Part shown: positions 6,223-11,120 of the stretch, one piece after another | How positions within the stretch are numbered: the first letter of the stretch is position 1 | How the letters are laid out: every line of letters starts with the position of its first letter | NCBI GenBank assembly: GCA_902468695.1 | Contig: CABQZS010000244.1 | Location: 1 to 11,120 of the forward strand | Direction of reading: 5' to 3' | DNA length: 11,120 nt | From: an uncultured Collinsella sp. | GTDB taxonomy: Bacteria > Actinomycetota > Coriobacteriia > Coriobacteriales > Coriobacteriaceae | The notes under the pieces: model-generated | What the model was told of the DNA's origin: nothing | The model's input: only the letters and a program-made list of their open reading frames with translations | Database searches by the model: none | Translations under genes and position numbers: made by a program

Positions 6223-7404
6223 CTACAGCTGCTCGGCCGGACGGTCGGGCGAGCTAAAGCCCGAGTCAAACGTAACGACGCATGAGGCATCGGGCCGGCG
6301 CTCGTGCACGATGCGCGTGACGAGCTCCAGCAGCTCTTCGTCGGATATGTCAAAGCCGTCGGGACGCACAAGGTCAAACGAAACGAACCCGTCGTGCTCG
6401 TGCAGGTCGTGGATGGAGAGCGCGGGATCGATCTGCATGACGCCGCGCTTGACCCAGCCGCGCAGGTCGTCGCCAGTGGTGGCGATGGGGTCGCAGTGCA
6501 GCGTGATATCGATGCCCATCTGGCGCTTGATGTCATGCTCGATGGTGTCCAGAATCTCGTGGTGCTCAAATGCGTCGCCCTCGCCGGGCATCTCCACGTG
6601 GGCGCTAGCAAACTGACGACCGGGGCCGTAGTCGTGCACCATGAGGTCGTGTGTGCCCAAGACCTGCGGATAGGACATGATCTTGTCGCGGATTGCCTGG
6701 ACGAGCTTGGGGTCTGGCGCTTGCCCCAACAGCGGGCTGATGGCGTCGCGCACCAGGCCCATGCCGCTGATGCAGATGAAGATGCCCACGCCAAGGCCTG
6801 CCCAGCCATCGAGGTCAAAGCCGGTCGTCTGCGAAATAAGCGCTGCGGCCAGGACCGAGGCCGAGGCAATGACGTCGTTTTTGGAATCCTGCGCCGTGGC
6901 GATAAGCGTCTCGGAATCGATGCGGTTACCCAGTGCGCGGTTGAACGCGGCCATCCAGAATTTGACGAGCATGGACGTAGCCAGCACCGCAAGGGAAATA
7001 AACGTGTAAGCGGTGGGCGAGGGCTTGATGATCTTAGTGACCGACTCGAGGATCAGATTGATGCCGACGGCGCAAACCAGGACGGCGACGAACAGGCCGG
7101 CTAGGTACTCATAGCGACCGTGGCCATAGGGGTGGCCTTCGTCTGCCGGGCGGCTGGCAAGGCGGAACCCGAGCAGACTCACGATGTTGCTCGAGGCATC
7201 GGAGAGGTTGTTGAAAGCATCGGCGATGAGGGAGACGGAGCCGGCGAGCAGGCCCGCGATGCCCTTGGCCAGGCACAGGGTGATGTTGAGGCCAATGCAG
7301 ACGAGGCTTGCGGAAAAGCCCGCGTTGGTGCGGCAAGATGCATCGACCGGCTCGCTCTCGCTGCCGGGAACAAGCGTATGTACCAGCCGATTTACAAATA
7401 GCAT
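6223..7404 (-). CDS. Cation diffusion facilitator, probable Mn(II) exporter type
   Basis: CDF proteins export divalent metals from the cytosol in exchange for protons. The ATG (7402-7404) is preceded by GAGGAG with seven bases between; 393 residues. Six membrane helices fit between about residues 30 and 220. The transport site residues are Asn65-x3-Asp69 in helix 2 and Asp173-x3-Asp177 in helix 5, unlike the His/Asp site of zinc CDFs such as CzcD; an N-D/D-D site is the pattern I know from the manganese exporter MntE. The conserved loop HPYGHGRYE is at 91-99. The cytoplasmic dimerisation domain begins near 230 (HDLMVHD at 252-258). A further 80 residues contain a second look-alike (HDLHEHD at 332-338), making the protein about 90 residues longer than a minimal CDF. 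Its stop lies 12 bases from the stop of the converging upstream gene. Metal specificity is inference. Confidence 0.93.
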   Translation of the reverse strand: MLFVNRLVHTLVPGSESEPVDASCRTNAGFSASLVCIGLNITLCLAKGIAGLLAGSVSLIADAFNNLSDASSNIVSLLGFRLASRPADEGHPYGHGRYEYLAGLFVAVLVCAVGINLILESVTKIIKPSPTAYTFISLAVLATSMLVKFWMAAFNRALGNRIDSETLIATAQDSKNDVIASASVLAAALISQTTGFDLDGWAGLGVGIFICISGMGLVRDAISPLLGQAPDPKLVQAIRDKIMSYPQVLGTHDLMVHDYGPGRQFASAHVEMPGEGDAFEHHEILDTIEHDIKRQMGIDITLHCDPIATTGDDLRGWVKRGVMQIDPALSIHDLHEHDGFVSFDLVRPDGFDISDEELLELVTRIVHERRPDASCVVTFDSGFSSPDRPAEQL

Positions 7405-7574
7405 GGCGTATCTCCTCGCATTCTCGTTAAGGGGATAGTGTAGCTCGCGCGGGGGCGCCGTGCACCGATGCTCAGAAAATGCAGCAATAGTCTGCCGGTG
7501 CTAACGAGCGAGCCTTCTCGTCTGCCTGGGTGGTCCATTTTGGGCCACATGGGTATGGGCATGTGCCTGTTTGC

Positions 7575-7593
7575 TCGACATACTTAATGTCGA
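7575..7593. promoter_or_regulatory. Palindrome upstream of the zinc-ribbon gene (operator or hairpin)
   Basis: TCGACAT (7575-7581) and ATGTCGA (7587-7593) form a perfect 7-bp inverted repeat around ACTTA. The site lies in the divergent region between the metal exporter and the zinc-ribbon gene, 12 bases before the latter's ribosome site. It overlaps a CATACT hexamer (7579-7584) that could be a weak -10. It may be an operator or a leader hairpin. Confidence 0.45.
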
Positions 7594-7621
7594 CAGCCCC
7601 TGTGCAAAGGAGGACGTTTCC

Positions 7622-8959
7622 ATGGACGAGATGTTTGCCATTAAATGTCAAAACTGCGGCGGCCCTATGTACTCGCACCAGGCTAAGCGCAGCTTTGAGT
7701 GCGCTTATTGCGGTGCGGTCATTCCGTGGCAGGCGGACGCCGGAGAGCCCAAGAGCGCTTTGGGCATTCGCCATACGCCGTTGACGGTGGTGGATGGACT
7801 GCTCAAGCTCACGCATGTGTCGCAACTCGAGCGCCCGGAGGACCCGGACTGGTATTTCTTCAACGCGAGCTGGCGCAATCAGTCGGTCCTGGAACATCTG
7901 CTGTGGGAGGATCGCGGCACGGCGCAAGAGTTCCAAGAGGCCACGCATGTGAGCATTCCTTGCCCCTTCTGCGGAGCGTCCTTTGAGGGCGAGTCAACGC
8001 AACGTGTGTTTGAGTGCCCGTCCTGCGGCAACAAGATCGGCATTGCCGACCTGCTCAAGCCGGGGACGTTTAGCAAGCGCCTGACCATGGGCGTTGGTGC
8101 GGAGTATGTGCCCGAGCAGGGTATTCCCTGCGAAATCTCGCCGCAGCAGGCACGTGCCAACGCACTGCAGCTGGTGCGCCAGTATGCGGAAGCCTTTGCC
8201 GGGCACGACGTGGAAGATGCGATCCAAAACGACATGATGCTCTTCTATTTCCCCATGGCGCTGGCGGACCTGCGCATGATGGCGAGCTTCCCGGGCAAGG
8301 GCCTGAGCAAGGAAACCCTGGTGTACTACGAGGTGCTCGACTGGGCATACCCCAGGGCAAACTACCTGGACGTTCGCCTCATGGGCATTTTGGAGCCGTG
8401 GGACTTTGCCAAGGTCGGTCCGTTCGATCCCGCCATGCAGGAAGGCGACTTCCGCGTCGTCTCCGTCGATGCATCTACCAAGGACCAGGTGGTCATTGAT
8501 AAGTTGGCGCTCGACGTTGCGGGCAACGATGCCGAGGCCGTACTGGGGCTCAATAAAAAGAGCATCCGAACCTGGGCGCGCAAGGCCCGCAAGCATAAGG
8601 ATGGCCTGGTGATGGTGCCGGTCTACTTTGTCGATCGTCCGGCGACGGACAGTCGCGATGGCGAGCAGGTGCGCATTGCCGTAAACGGACAGACGGGCCG
8701 CGCGGCCGCGGTGGTGTTTAGTGACAAGCGCGAAACGCACGTCGTGGCGCCGCTCAATCCGAGCCTGCATCTGTCCGGTGAGAGCACCGTGCATGCCACG
8801 CCCATCGAGGTCAAATACGTTAAGTCGCCGTTTCTGTACCAGATCGTGCGCCGTGGAGGCGGCGAGCAACCGCGCCAGGTTGCAGCGGTTGCCGAGGGTT
8901 CCTGCCGAGAGGAGAAGCCCAAACGCAAGGGCTTGCTCGCTGCGATCTTTGGGAAGTAG
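7622..8959 (+). CDS. Double zinc-ribbon (TFIIB-type) protein of unknown function
   Basis: The ATG at 7622 follows a near-ideal AAAGGAGGA (7606-7614) with seven bases between; an in-frame upstream start at 7571 lies within the palindrome and is unlikely. The product has 445 residues. Two four-cysteine zinc ribbons are visible, Cys9/Cys12/Cys27/Cys30 and Cys114/Cys117/Cys132/Cys135, each with exactly 14 residues between the pairs. The remainder is a mixed alpha/beta region without signal peptide or membrane helix, with a segment VPVYFVDR and later VNGQTGRAA that resembles a large group of bacterial zinc-ribbon proteins whose C-terminal domain I know only as uncharacterised. The C-terminus is basic (EEKPKRKG) followed by a short hydrophobic LLAAIFGK, which might touch the membrane. 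No catalytic motif is seen. It is transcribed away from the metal exporter; a shared metal link is only a guess. Confidence 0.88.
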   Translation: MDEMFAIKCQNCGGPMYSHQAKRSFECAYCGAVIPWQADAGEPKSALGIRHTPLTVVDGLLKLTHVSQLERPEDPDWYFFNASWRNQSVLEHLLWEDRGTAQEFQEATHVSIPCPFCGASFEGESTQRVFECPSCGNKIGIADLLKPGTFSKRLTMGVGAEYVPEQGIPCEISPQQARANALQLVRQYAEAFAGHDVEDAIQNDMMLFYFPMALADLRMMASFPGKGLSKETLVYYEVLDWAYPRANYLDVRLMGILEPWDFAKVGPFDPAMQEGDFRVVSVDASTKDQVVIDKLALDVAGNDAEAVLGLNKKSIRTWARKARKHKDGLVMVPVYFVDRPATDSRDGEQVRIAVNGQTGRAAAVVFSDKRETHVVAPLNPSLHLSGESTVHATPIEVKYVKSPFLYQIVRRGGGEQPRQVAAVAEGSCREEKPKRKGLLAAIFGK

Positions 8960-9039
8960 GGAAGCGCAGCACGGGACGGCTCGCAGGCATGGGGGCTGCC
9001 ATCCGGTAGTTTGGCAGGGGGTAGATGTAAATAAACGGT

Positions 9040-9178
9040 GGACCGGCTGCAAAAGGGCCGCCTCGCTGGGCAAGATCAGGTTGTGCCACGGAACCCGCTC
9101 CTCAGCTAGTCACACTTCGGAAGCGCGGGCAACGCAGGTGCAAGTGTCTTGAGGGCCGGCTGCAACCGGTCCTTTTCT
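9040..9178 (+). ncRNA. Candidate structured RNA with terminal stem and terminator
   Basis: GGACCGG (9040-9046) can pair perfectly with CCGGTCC (9166-9172), closing a 133-base element just before a T-rich run. Inside, CCTCA (9100-9104) pairs with TGAGG (9150-9154) and ACACTT (9112-9117) with AAGTGT (9142-9147), giving a nested arm. CCGGTCC can instead pair with GGGCCGG (9153-9159) as a terminator, and that pairing also disrupts the nested arm, so two exclusive folds exist. The 10-mer CCGGCTGCAA occurs at 9043-9052 and 9156-9165. No known family is recognised. It could also be the decayed double terminator of the zinc-ribbon transcript. Confidence 0.3.
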
Positions 9179-9274
9179 GTGGCAACCAATGGATCCACAT
9201 CAGACGAAGGCCGTGTCTTTGCCTGTCAGGTCACGCTCGCCAGCCACGGTTGGAATGTCGTTGCCGGCGTCCAT
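9106..9274 (-). pseudogene. Possible frameshifted coding remnant
   Basis: Two minus-strand frames abut with protein-like composition. The first runs from an ATG at 9274 to a TGA at 9200-9202 (24 residues, MDAGNDIPTVAGERDLTGKD then TAFV). The second runs from a GTG at 9198 to a TAG at 9106-9108 (30 residues, containing PLVATEKDRLQPALKTLAP). Loss of one base near 9201 would join them. There is no ribosome binding site and both are short; the stretch may instead be an intergenic repeat. Identity unknown. Confidence 0.25.
9153..9178 (+). terminator. Intrinsic terminator downstream of the zinc-ribbon gene
   Basis: GGGCCGG (9153-9159) pairs with CCGGTCC (9166-9172), seven pairs with one G-T, around the six-base loop CTGCAA, followed by TTTTCT. 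It is 193 bases after the zinc-ribbon stop, far for a simple terminator, so it may end a separate small transcript. Confidence 0.6.
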
Positions 9275-9354
9275 GACCGGTATTGTTTCGTAGCGTGCGT
9301 CGCAACCGCGAGTGCGCCTGCGACGGCTGCGGTGGTTTCGGTCGCAATGTGCTG

Positions 9355-10404
9355 CTACCCTTGCGTTTCGCCATTAGTCGCTTCGTTGATGGCGCGGTAC
9401 TCGGCACTCAGCTCGCGCGCCAGCTCTTCCTTGCTTGGAAGATACGGCAGGTATTTGGCGGCAAACACTTGGTCGTTGTCTTCGGGCAGCGTGTACTCGA
9501 CAATCGAATCGCTTTTGTCCGCGCAGAGCACGATGCCTATGGGCGGATTGTCGCCTTCGTTCATGAGCTCGCGCGTGTAGTAGTTCACATACATTTGCAT
9601 CTGGCCCAGGTCCTGATGCGTAAGGTCATCGGTCTTAAGGTCGATGAGCACGAAGCAGCGCATCAGATAGTTGTAAAAAACAAGGTCAATATAGAAATGG
9701 CGCCCATCAAAGGTGATGCGCTTTTGGCGCGCCTCGAAAGCGAAGCCACGACCAAGCTCCAGCAGGAACTTCTGAAGATGTGTGATGAGCGCCTGCTCTA
9801 GATCGCTCTCGCGAAACGTAGCATCGTCCGAGAAACCTAAAAACTCCAGTACATATGGGTCGCGGATGATATCCTCGGGGCGACGAGCCGGGGCGCTCTC
9901 TTGGATTTCCTGGGTGACGGCCTCTTTGTCCTTGCTGGTAAGTAGGCGCTCGCGGAACATGGTGTTGATCTGGCGTTCGAGCTGGCGCGTGCTCCAGCGA
10001 GAAACGGCGCATTCGTTCATGTACCATGTGCGAGCATCAGGGTCGGGAATGCGCATCAACCTGCGGTAATGAGTCCAGCTCAATTCGCTACGCAGTGCGT
10101 CGCGAATTGGAAACGCAAGAAAGAACTGACGCATATTGCGAAGGTTTGCGATGCCAAAGCCTCTTCCGAAATCCGCGGTAAGCCTTCTGGAGAGGCCTGC
10201 AATCAATGCCTCTCCATATGCTGCGCGCCCCTCTCCGCCCTGCTCATCAACAATACTTTTGCCGATCTCCCAATATGCCTCAACCATCGCAAAGTTAACG
10301 GCGGTATAGGCCTTGTTGCGAGCGGCGTTGAGAATCGAGGAAACCTGCTTGTAAAAAACTTCTGGCACGATTGCCGATTCTCCACGGTTTACCAGTTCGC
10401 CCAT
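9355..10404 (-). CDS. YhcG/DUF1016-family PDDEXK nuclease
   Basis: This matches the YhcG type: an N-terminal helical DUF1016 domain followed by a PD-(D/E)xK nuclease domain. From the ATG at 10404 it has 349 residues, the usual size; a GTG one codon earlier is equally possible, and no strong ribosome site is seen (AGAGG lies about 16 bases upstream). The N-terminal domain has AYWEIGKSI (43-51), FGIANLRNMRQFF (83-95) and LSWTHYRRL (108-116). The nuclease core has Glu203 in DLEQALI, Glu224 in FEARQ, Asp240 in FYIDLVFYN, and Asp255-x-Lys257 in LIDLK, all expected for metal-dependent DNA cleavage. The cellular role of this family is poorly known; members occur alone or near restriction-modification genes. 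Here it stands alone with none nearby. Stretches with more A/T than the flanking genes suggest an accessory, possibly transferred, gene. Confidence 0.92.
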   Translation of the reverse strand: MGELVNRGESAIVPEVFYKQVSSILNAARNKAYTAVNFAMVEAYWEIGKSIVDEQGGEGRAAYGEALIAGLSRRLTADFGRGFGIANLRNMRQFFLAFPIRDALRSELSWTHYRRLMRIPDPDARTWYMNECAVSRWSTRQLERQINTMFRERLLTSKDKEAVTQEIQESAPARRPEDIIRDPYVLEFLGFSDDATFRESDLEQALITHLQKFLLELGRGFAFEARQKRITFDGRHFYIDLVFYNYLMRCFVLIDLKTDDLTHQDLGQMQMYVNYYTRELMNEGDNPPIGIVLCADKSDSIVEYTLPEDNDQVFAAKYLPYLPSKEELARELSAEYRAINEATNGETQG

Positions 10405-10497
10405 CACTGTCGCCCCACTTTCCTCTTGTGGAATGCATCTTTATCGCATTTAGTTTAAAGCCTCGCGCGGACACGAATTGCTGTGCTGTCTGGCACC

Positions 10498-10527
10498 TTC
10501 GCATGGGAGCCTTGCGGTGACTAAAAT
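10498..10527 (+). promoter_or_regulatory. Possible promoter for the PH-like gene
   Basis: TTCGCA (10498-10503, 4 of 6) and TAAAAT (10522-10527, 5 of 6) are separated by 18 bases. Transcription would start near 10534, about 40 bases before the ATG at 10573. The site lies in the divergent region between the nuclease and the PH-like gene. Confidence 0.4.
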
Positions 10528-10572
10528 GTGACCATAGAGACAGTTTTAGCGAACCCCGCGGGAGTGACGCGT

Positions 10573-10842
10573 ATGGACAACAACACGCTGCTATTCCAGG
10601 ACAAGGGTTCGGGTAGGTTTAAAGACGTTAAGATCTACCCCAACCGTATTGAGGTGCTCAAGAAGGGCACTTTTGGCGGCAAGCACACCGAAAGTGTCTA
10701 TCTTAAGGACATCACGGGGGTCAACAGGATCAAGGGGCGCGACGTTTTCCTGCGTAACAGGCTGTTGACTGCTTGTGTTTTTAGCCTGAGCAGTCGTGCG
10801 AAGGCCCAGGAGTTCGTGAATGCGTTGAACTCGGTGATGTAG
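10573..10842 (+). CDS. Small PH-like domain protein
   Basis: I choose the ATG at 10573, with GGGAG (10560-10564) eight bases upstream, giving 89 residues; a GTG at 10528 would overlap the -10 and lacks a ribosome site. The protein alternates short strands: LLFQDKG, FKDVKIYPNRIEVLKKG, TESVYLKDITGVNRIKG, VFLRNRLL and ACVFSL. It ends in one amphipathic helix (about 74-88, RAKAQEFVNALNSV). That order, strands then a C-terminal helix with an IYPNRIEV beta-hairpin, fits a bacterial PH-like domain. There is no membrane segment, zinc site or catalytic motif. Such domains often bind proteins or lipids; nothing here shows a partner. It is divergent from the nuclease gene, separated by 168 bases, and is followed by hairpins, so it is probably transcribed singly. 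Confidence 0.8.
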   Translation: MDNNTLLFQDKGSGRFKDVKIYPNRIEVLKKGTFGGKHTESVYLKDITGVNRIKGRDVFLRNRLLTACVFSLSSRAKAQEFVNALNSVM

Positions 10843-10869
10843 TCGATAGTGGCGTTCGGGCCAGACTTA

Positions 10870-10919
10870 CGCCCGCGCATCGGGCGGCACTGAGGCTGGT
10901 CGCTCAGCCTGCGAGTTTT
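10870..10919 (+). terminator. Weak terminator region after the PH-like gene
   Basis: Two hairpins in a row: CGCCCG/CGGGCG (10870-10875 with 10881-10886, five-base loop) and AGGCTG/CAGCCT (10893-10898 with 10905-10910, six-base loop). TTTT follows at 10916-10919, five bases after the second stem. The gap to the T-run makes this weaker than the other terminators here. Confidence 0.35.
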
Positions 10920-10944
10920 CTGAACACACCACCTCTTCATTTGC

Positions 10945-10981
10945 AAAAAGCTAGGGGTACAGAACGGTATTCTGCGCCCCT
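10945..10981 (-). terminator. Intrinsic terminator of the minus-strand gene at the right edge
   Basis: Read on the minus strand, AGGGG (10981-10977) pairs with CCCCT (10957-10953) and CAGAA (10974-10970) with TTCTG (10964-10960), around a five-base loop. One G-T pair and one mismatch lie between the two blocks. A short AGC and then five T residues follow (10949-10945). It lies about 35 bases beyond the stop at 11016. Confidence 0.85.
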
Positions 10982-11015
10982 CATCAAATCGATGTGTCCA
11001 AAAAGGTCGGCTGGC

Positions 11016-11120
11016 CTATTCGTCAACGTTCCCGTTGTTTTCGCGGTCATTTGCAAGCATCGCTGCGCCGGCGACCGTTGTCGCCACGGCGGCAGCGGCG
11101 AGCCCGGCGGCAATGCCGGA
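11016..11120 (-). CDS. C-terminal end of a membrane protein (partial)
   Basis: On the minus strand an open frame enters from the right edge and ends at the TAG in 11016-11018, giving the last 34 residues of a protein. They start with a Gly/Ala-rich hydrophobic run of about 22 residues (SGIAAGLAAAAVATTVAGAA) and end in a polar tail LANDRENNGNVDE. This looks like a final membrane helix with a short charged tail, or a C-terminal anchor. The correctly placed terminator about 35 bases downstream supports a real gene end. No sorting motif such as LPxTG is present in the visible part. Family unknown. Confidence 0.7.
   Translation of the reverse strand, partial: SGIAAGLAAAAVATTVAGAAMLANDRENNGNVDE

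Larger units (their letters stand above)
8960..9354. other. 395-bp intergenic stretch with hairpins and coding-like fragments
   Basis: No full gene is supported here. It holds a 6-bp hairpin CTGCCA/TGGCAG (8996-9001 with 9012-9017), a possible structured RNA ending in a terminator (9040-9178), and, on the minus strand, two short frames with protein-like composition (9200-9274 and 9106-9198). TTGGCA at 9011-9016 resembles a -35 but has no good -10 at normal distance. Bases 9275-9354 show only GC-rich, weakly pairing sequence. I looked for and did not see tRNA, tmRNA, RNase P or SRP core motifs. Confidence 0.6.

Noticed and set aside
6211..6250. Shared terminator between the two converging genes
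   Set aside because: Only short stems (AGCAG/CTGCT, and TCGGGC/GCCCGA inside the CDF gene) without a T-run on either strand.
6304..7104. 266-codon plus-strand frame across the metal exporter
   Set aside because: It is a shadow of the minus-strand CDF gene, which has all family motifs and a strong ribosome site.
7405..7560. Manganese (yybP-ykoY) riboswitch upstream of the CDF
   Set aside because: The conserved core sequences of that riboswitch are not visible on the minus strand.
7546..7565. CACATG/CATGTG inverted repeat
   Set aside because: Only six pairs, low information, and no relation to promoter elements; weaker than the adjacent palindrome at 7575.
8960..9354. tRNA, tmRNA, RNase P or SRP RNA
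   Set aside because: No T-arm GGTTCRANYCC, no GAGGAAAGTCC core, no GGAAGG-AGCA SRP loop was found on either strand.
9149..9580. 143-codon plus-strand frame
   Set aside because: It overlaps the 3' end of the nuclease gene antisense and has no ribosome site; its first part runs through the terminator region.

Overview
The window is GC-rich with dense, mostly short-spaced genes and strong GGA/AGGAGG-type ribosome binding sites. The ruvC-ruvA-ruvB order, a stand-alone formate-tetrahydrofolate ligase, and a membrane protein with an intrinsically disordered N-terminus followed by a PASTA-like domain suggest a high-GC Gram-positive of the Coriobacteriia (Collinsella-like). That assignment is inferred from overall gene style and codon use, not from a marker gene.

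Layout. At 1-903 is the 3' part of an unrecognised helical protein. At 1021-3229 is the complete Holliday-junction operon ruvC-ruvA-ruvB, with both junctions overlapping as TGATG, behind an extended -10 promoter. At 3374-5041 is fhs (formate-THF ligase), with its own promoter and a strong intrinsic terminator. At 5221-6210 is a single-pass membrane protein with three threonine motifs, one membrane helix, a PASTA-like domain and a heptad-repeat tail. It converges, with 12 bases between stops, on a minus-strand cation diffusion facilitator (6223-7404) of the NxxxD/DxxxD, probably manganese, type that appears to carry two copies of the cytoplasmic dimerisation domain. Divergent from it, at 7622-8959, is a protein with two zinc ribbons of identical spacing. 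The gene-poor stretch 8960-9354 holds hairpins, an intrinsic terminator, a duplicated 10-mer, and coding-looking minus-strand fragments. At 9355-10404 (minus) is a solitary YhcG/DUF1016-type PDDEXK nuclease. At 10573-10842 is a small PH-like protein. The right edge (11016-11120, minus) holds the last 34 codons of a gene ending in a Gly/Ala-rich membrane helix, followed by a good minus-strand terminator.

How they fit together: RuvA and RuvB migrate Holliday junctions and RuvC cuts them. Fhs charges formate onto tetrahydrofolate for one-carbon metabolism. The other genes look like independent transcription units: metal homeostasis, an envelope protein, and an accessory nuclease. I see no complete new multi-gene system. 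The least explained segment is 8960-9354, and the most suggestive protein features are the threonine motifs of the 5221-6210 product and the duplicated domain of the metal exporter.
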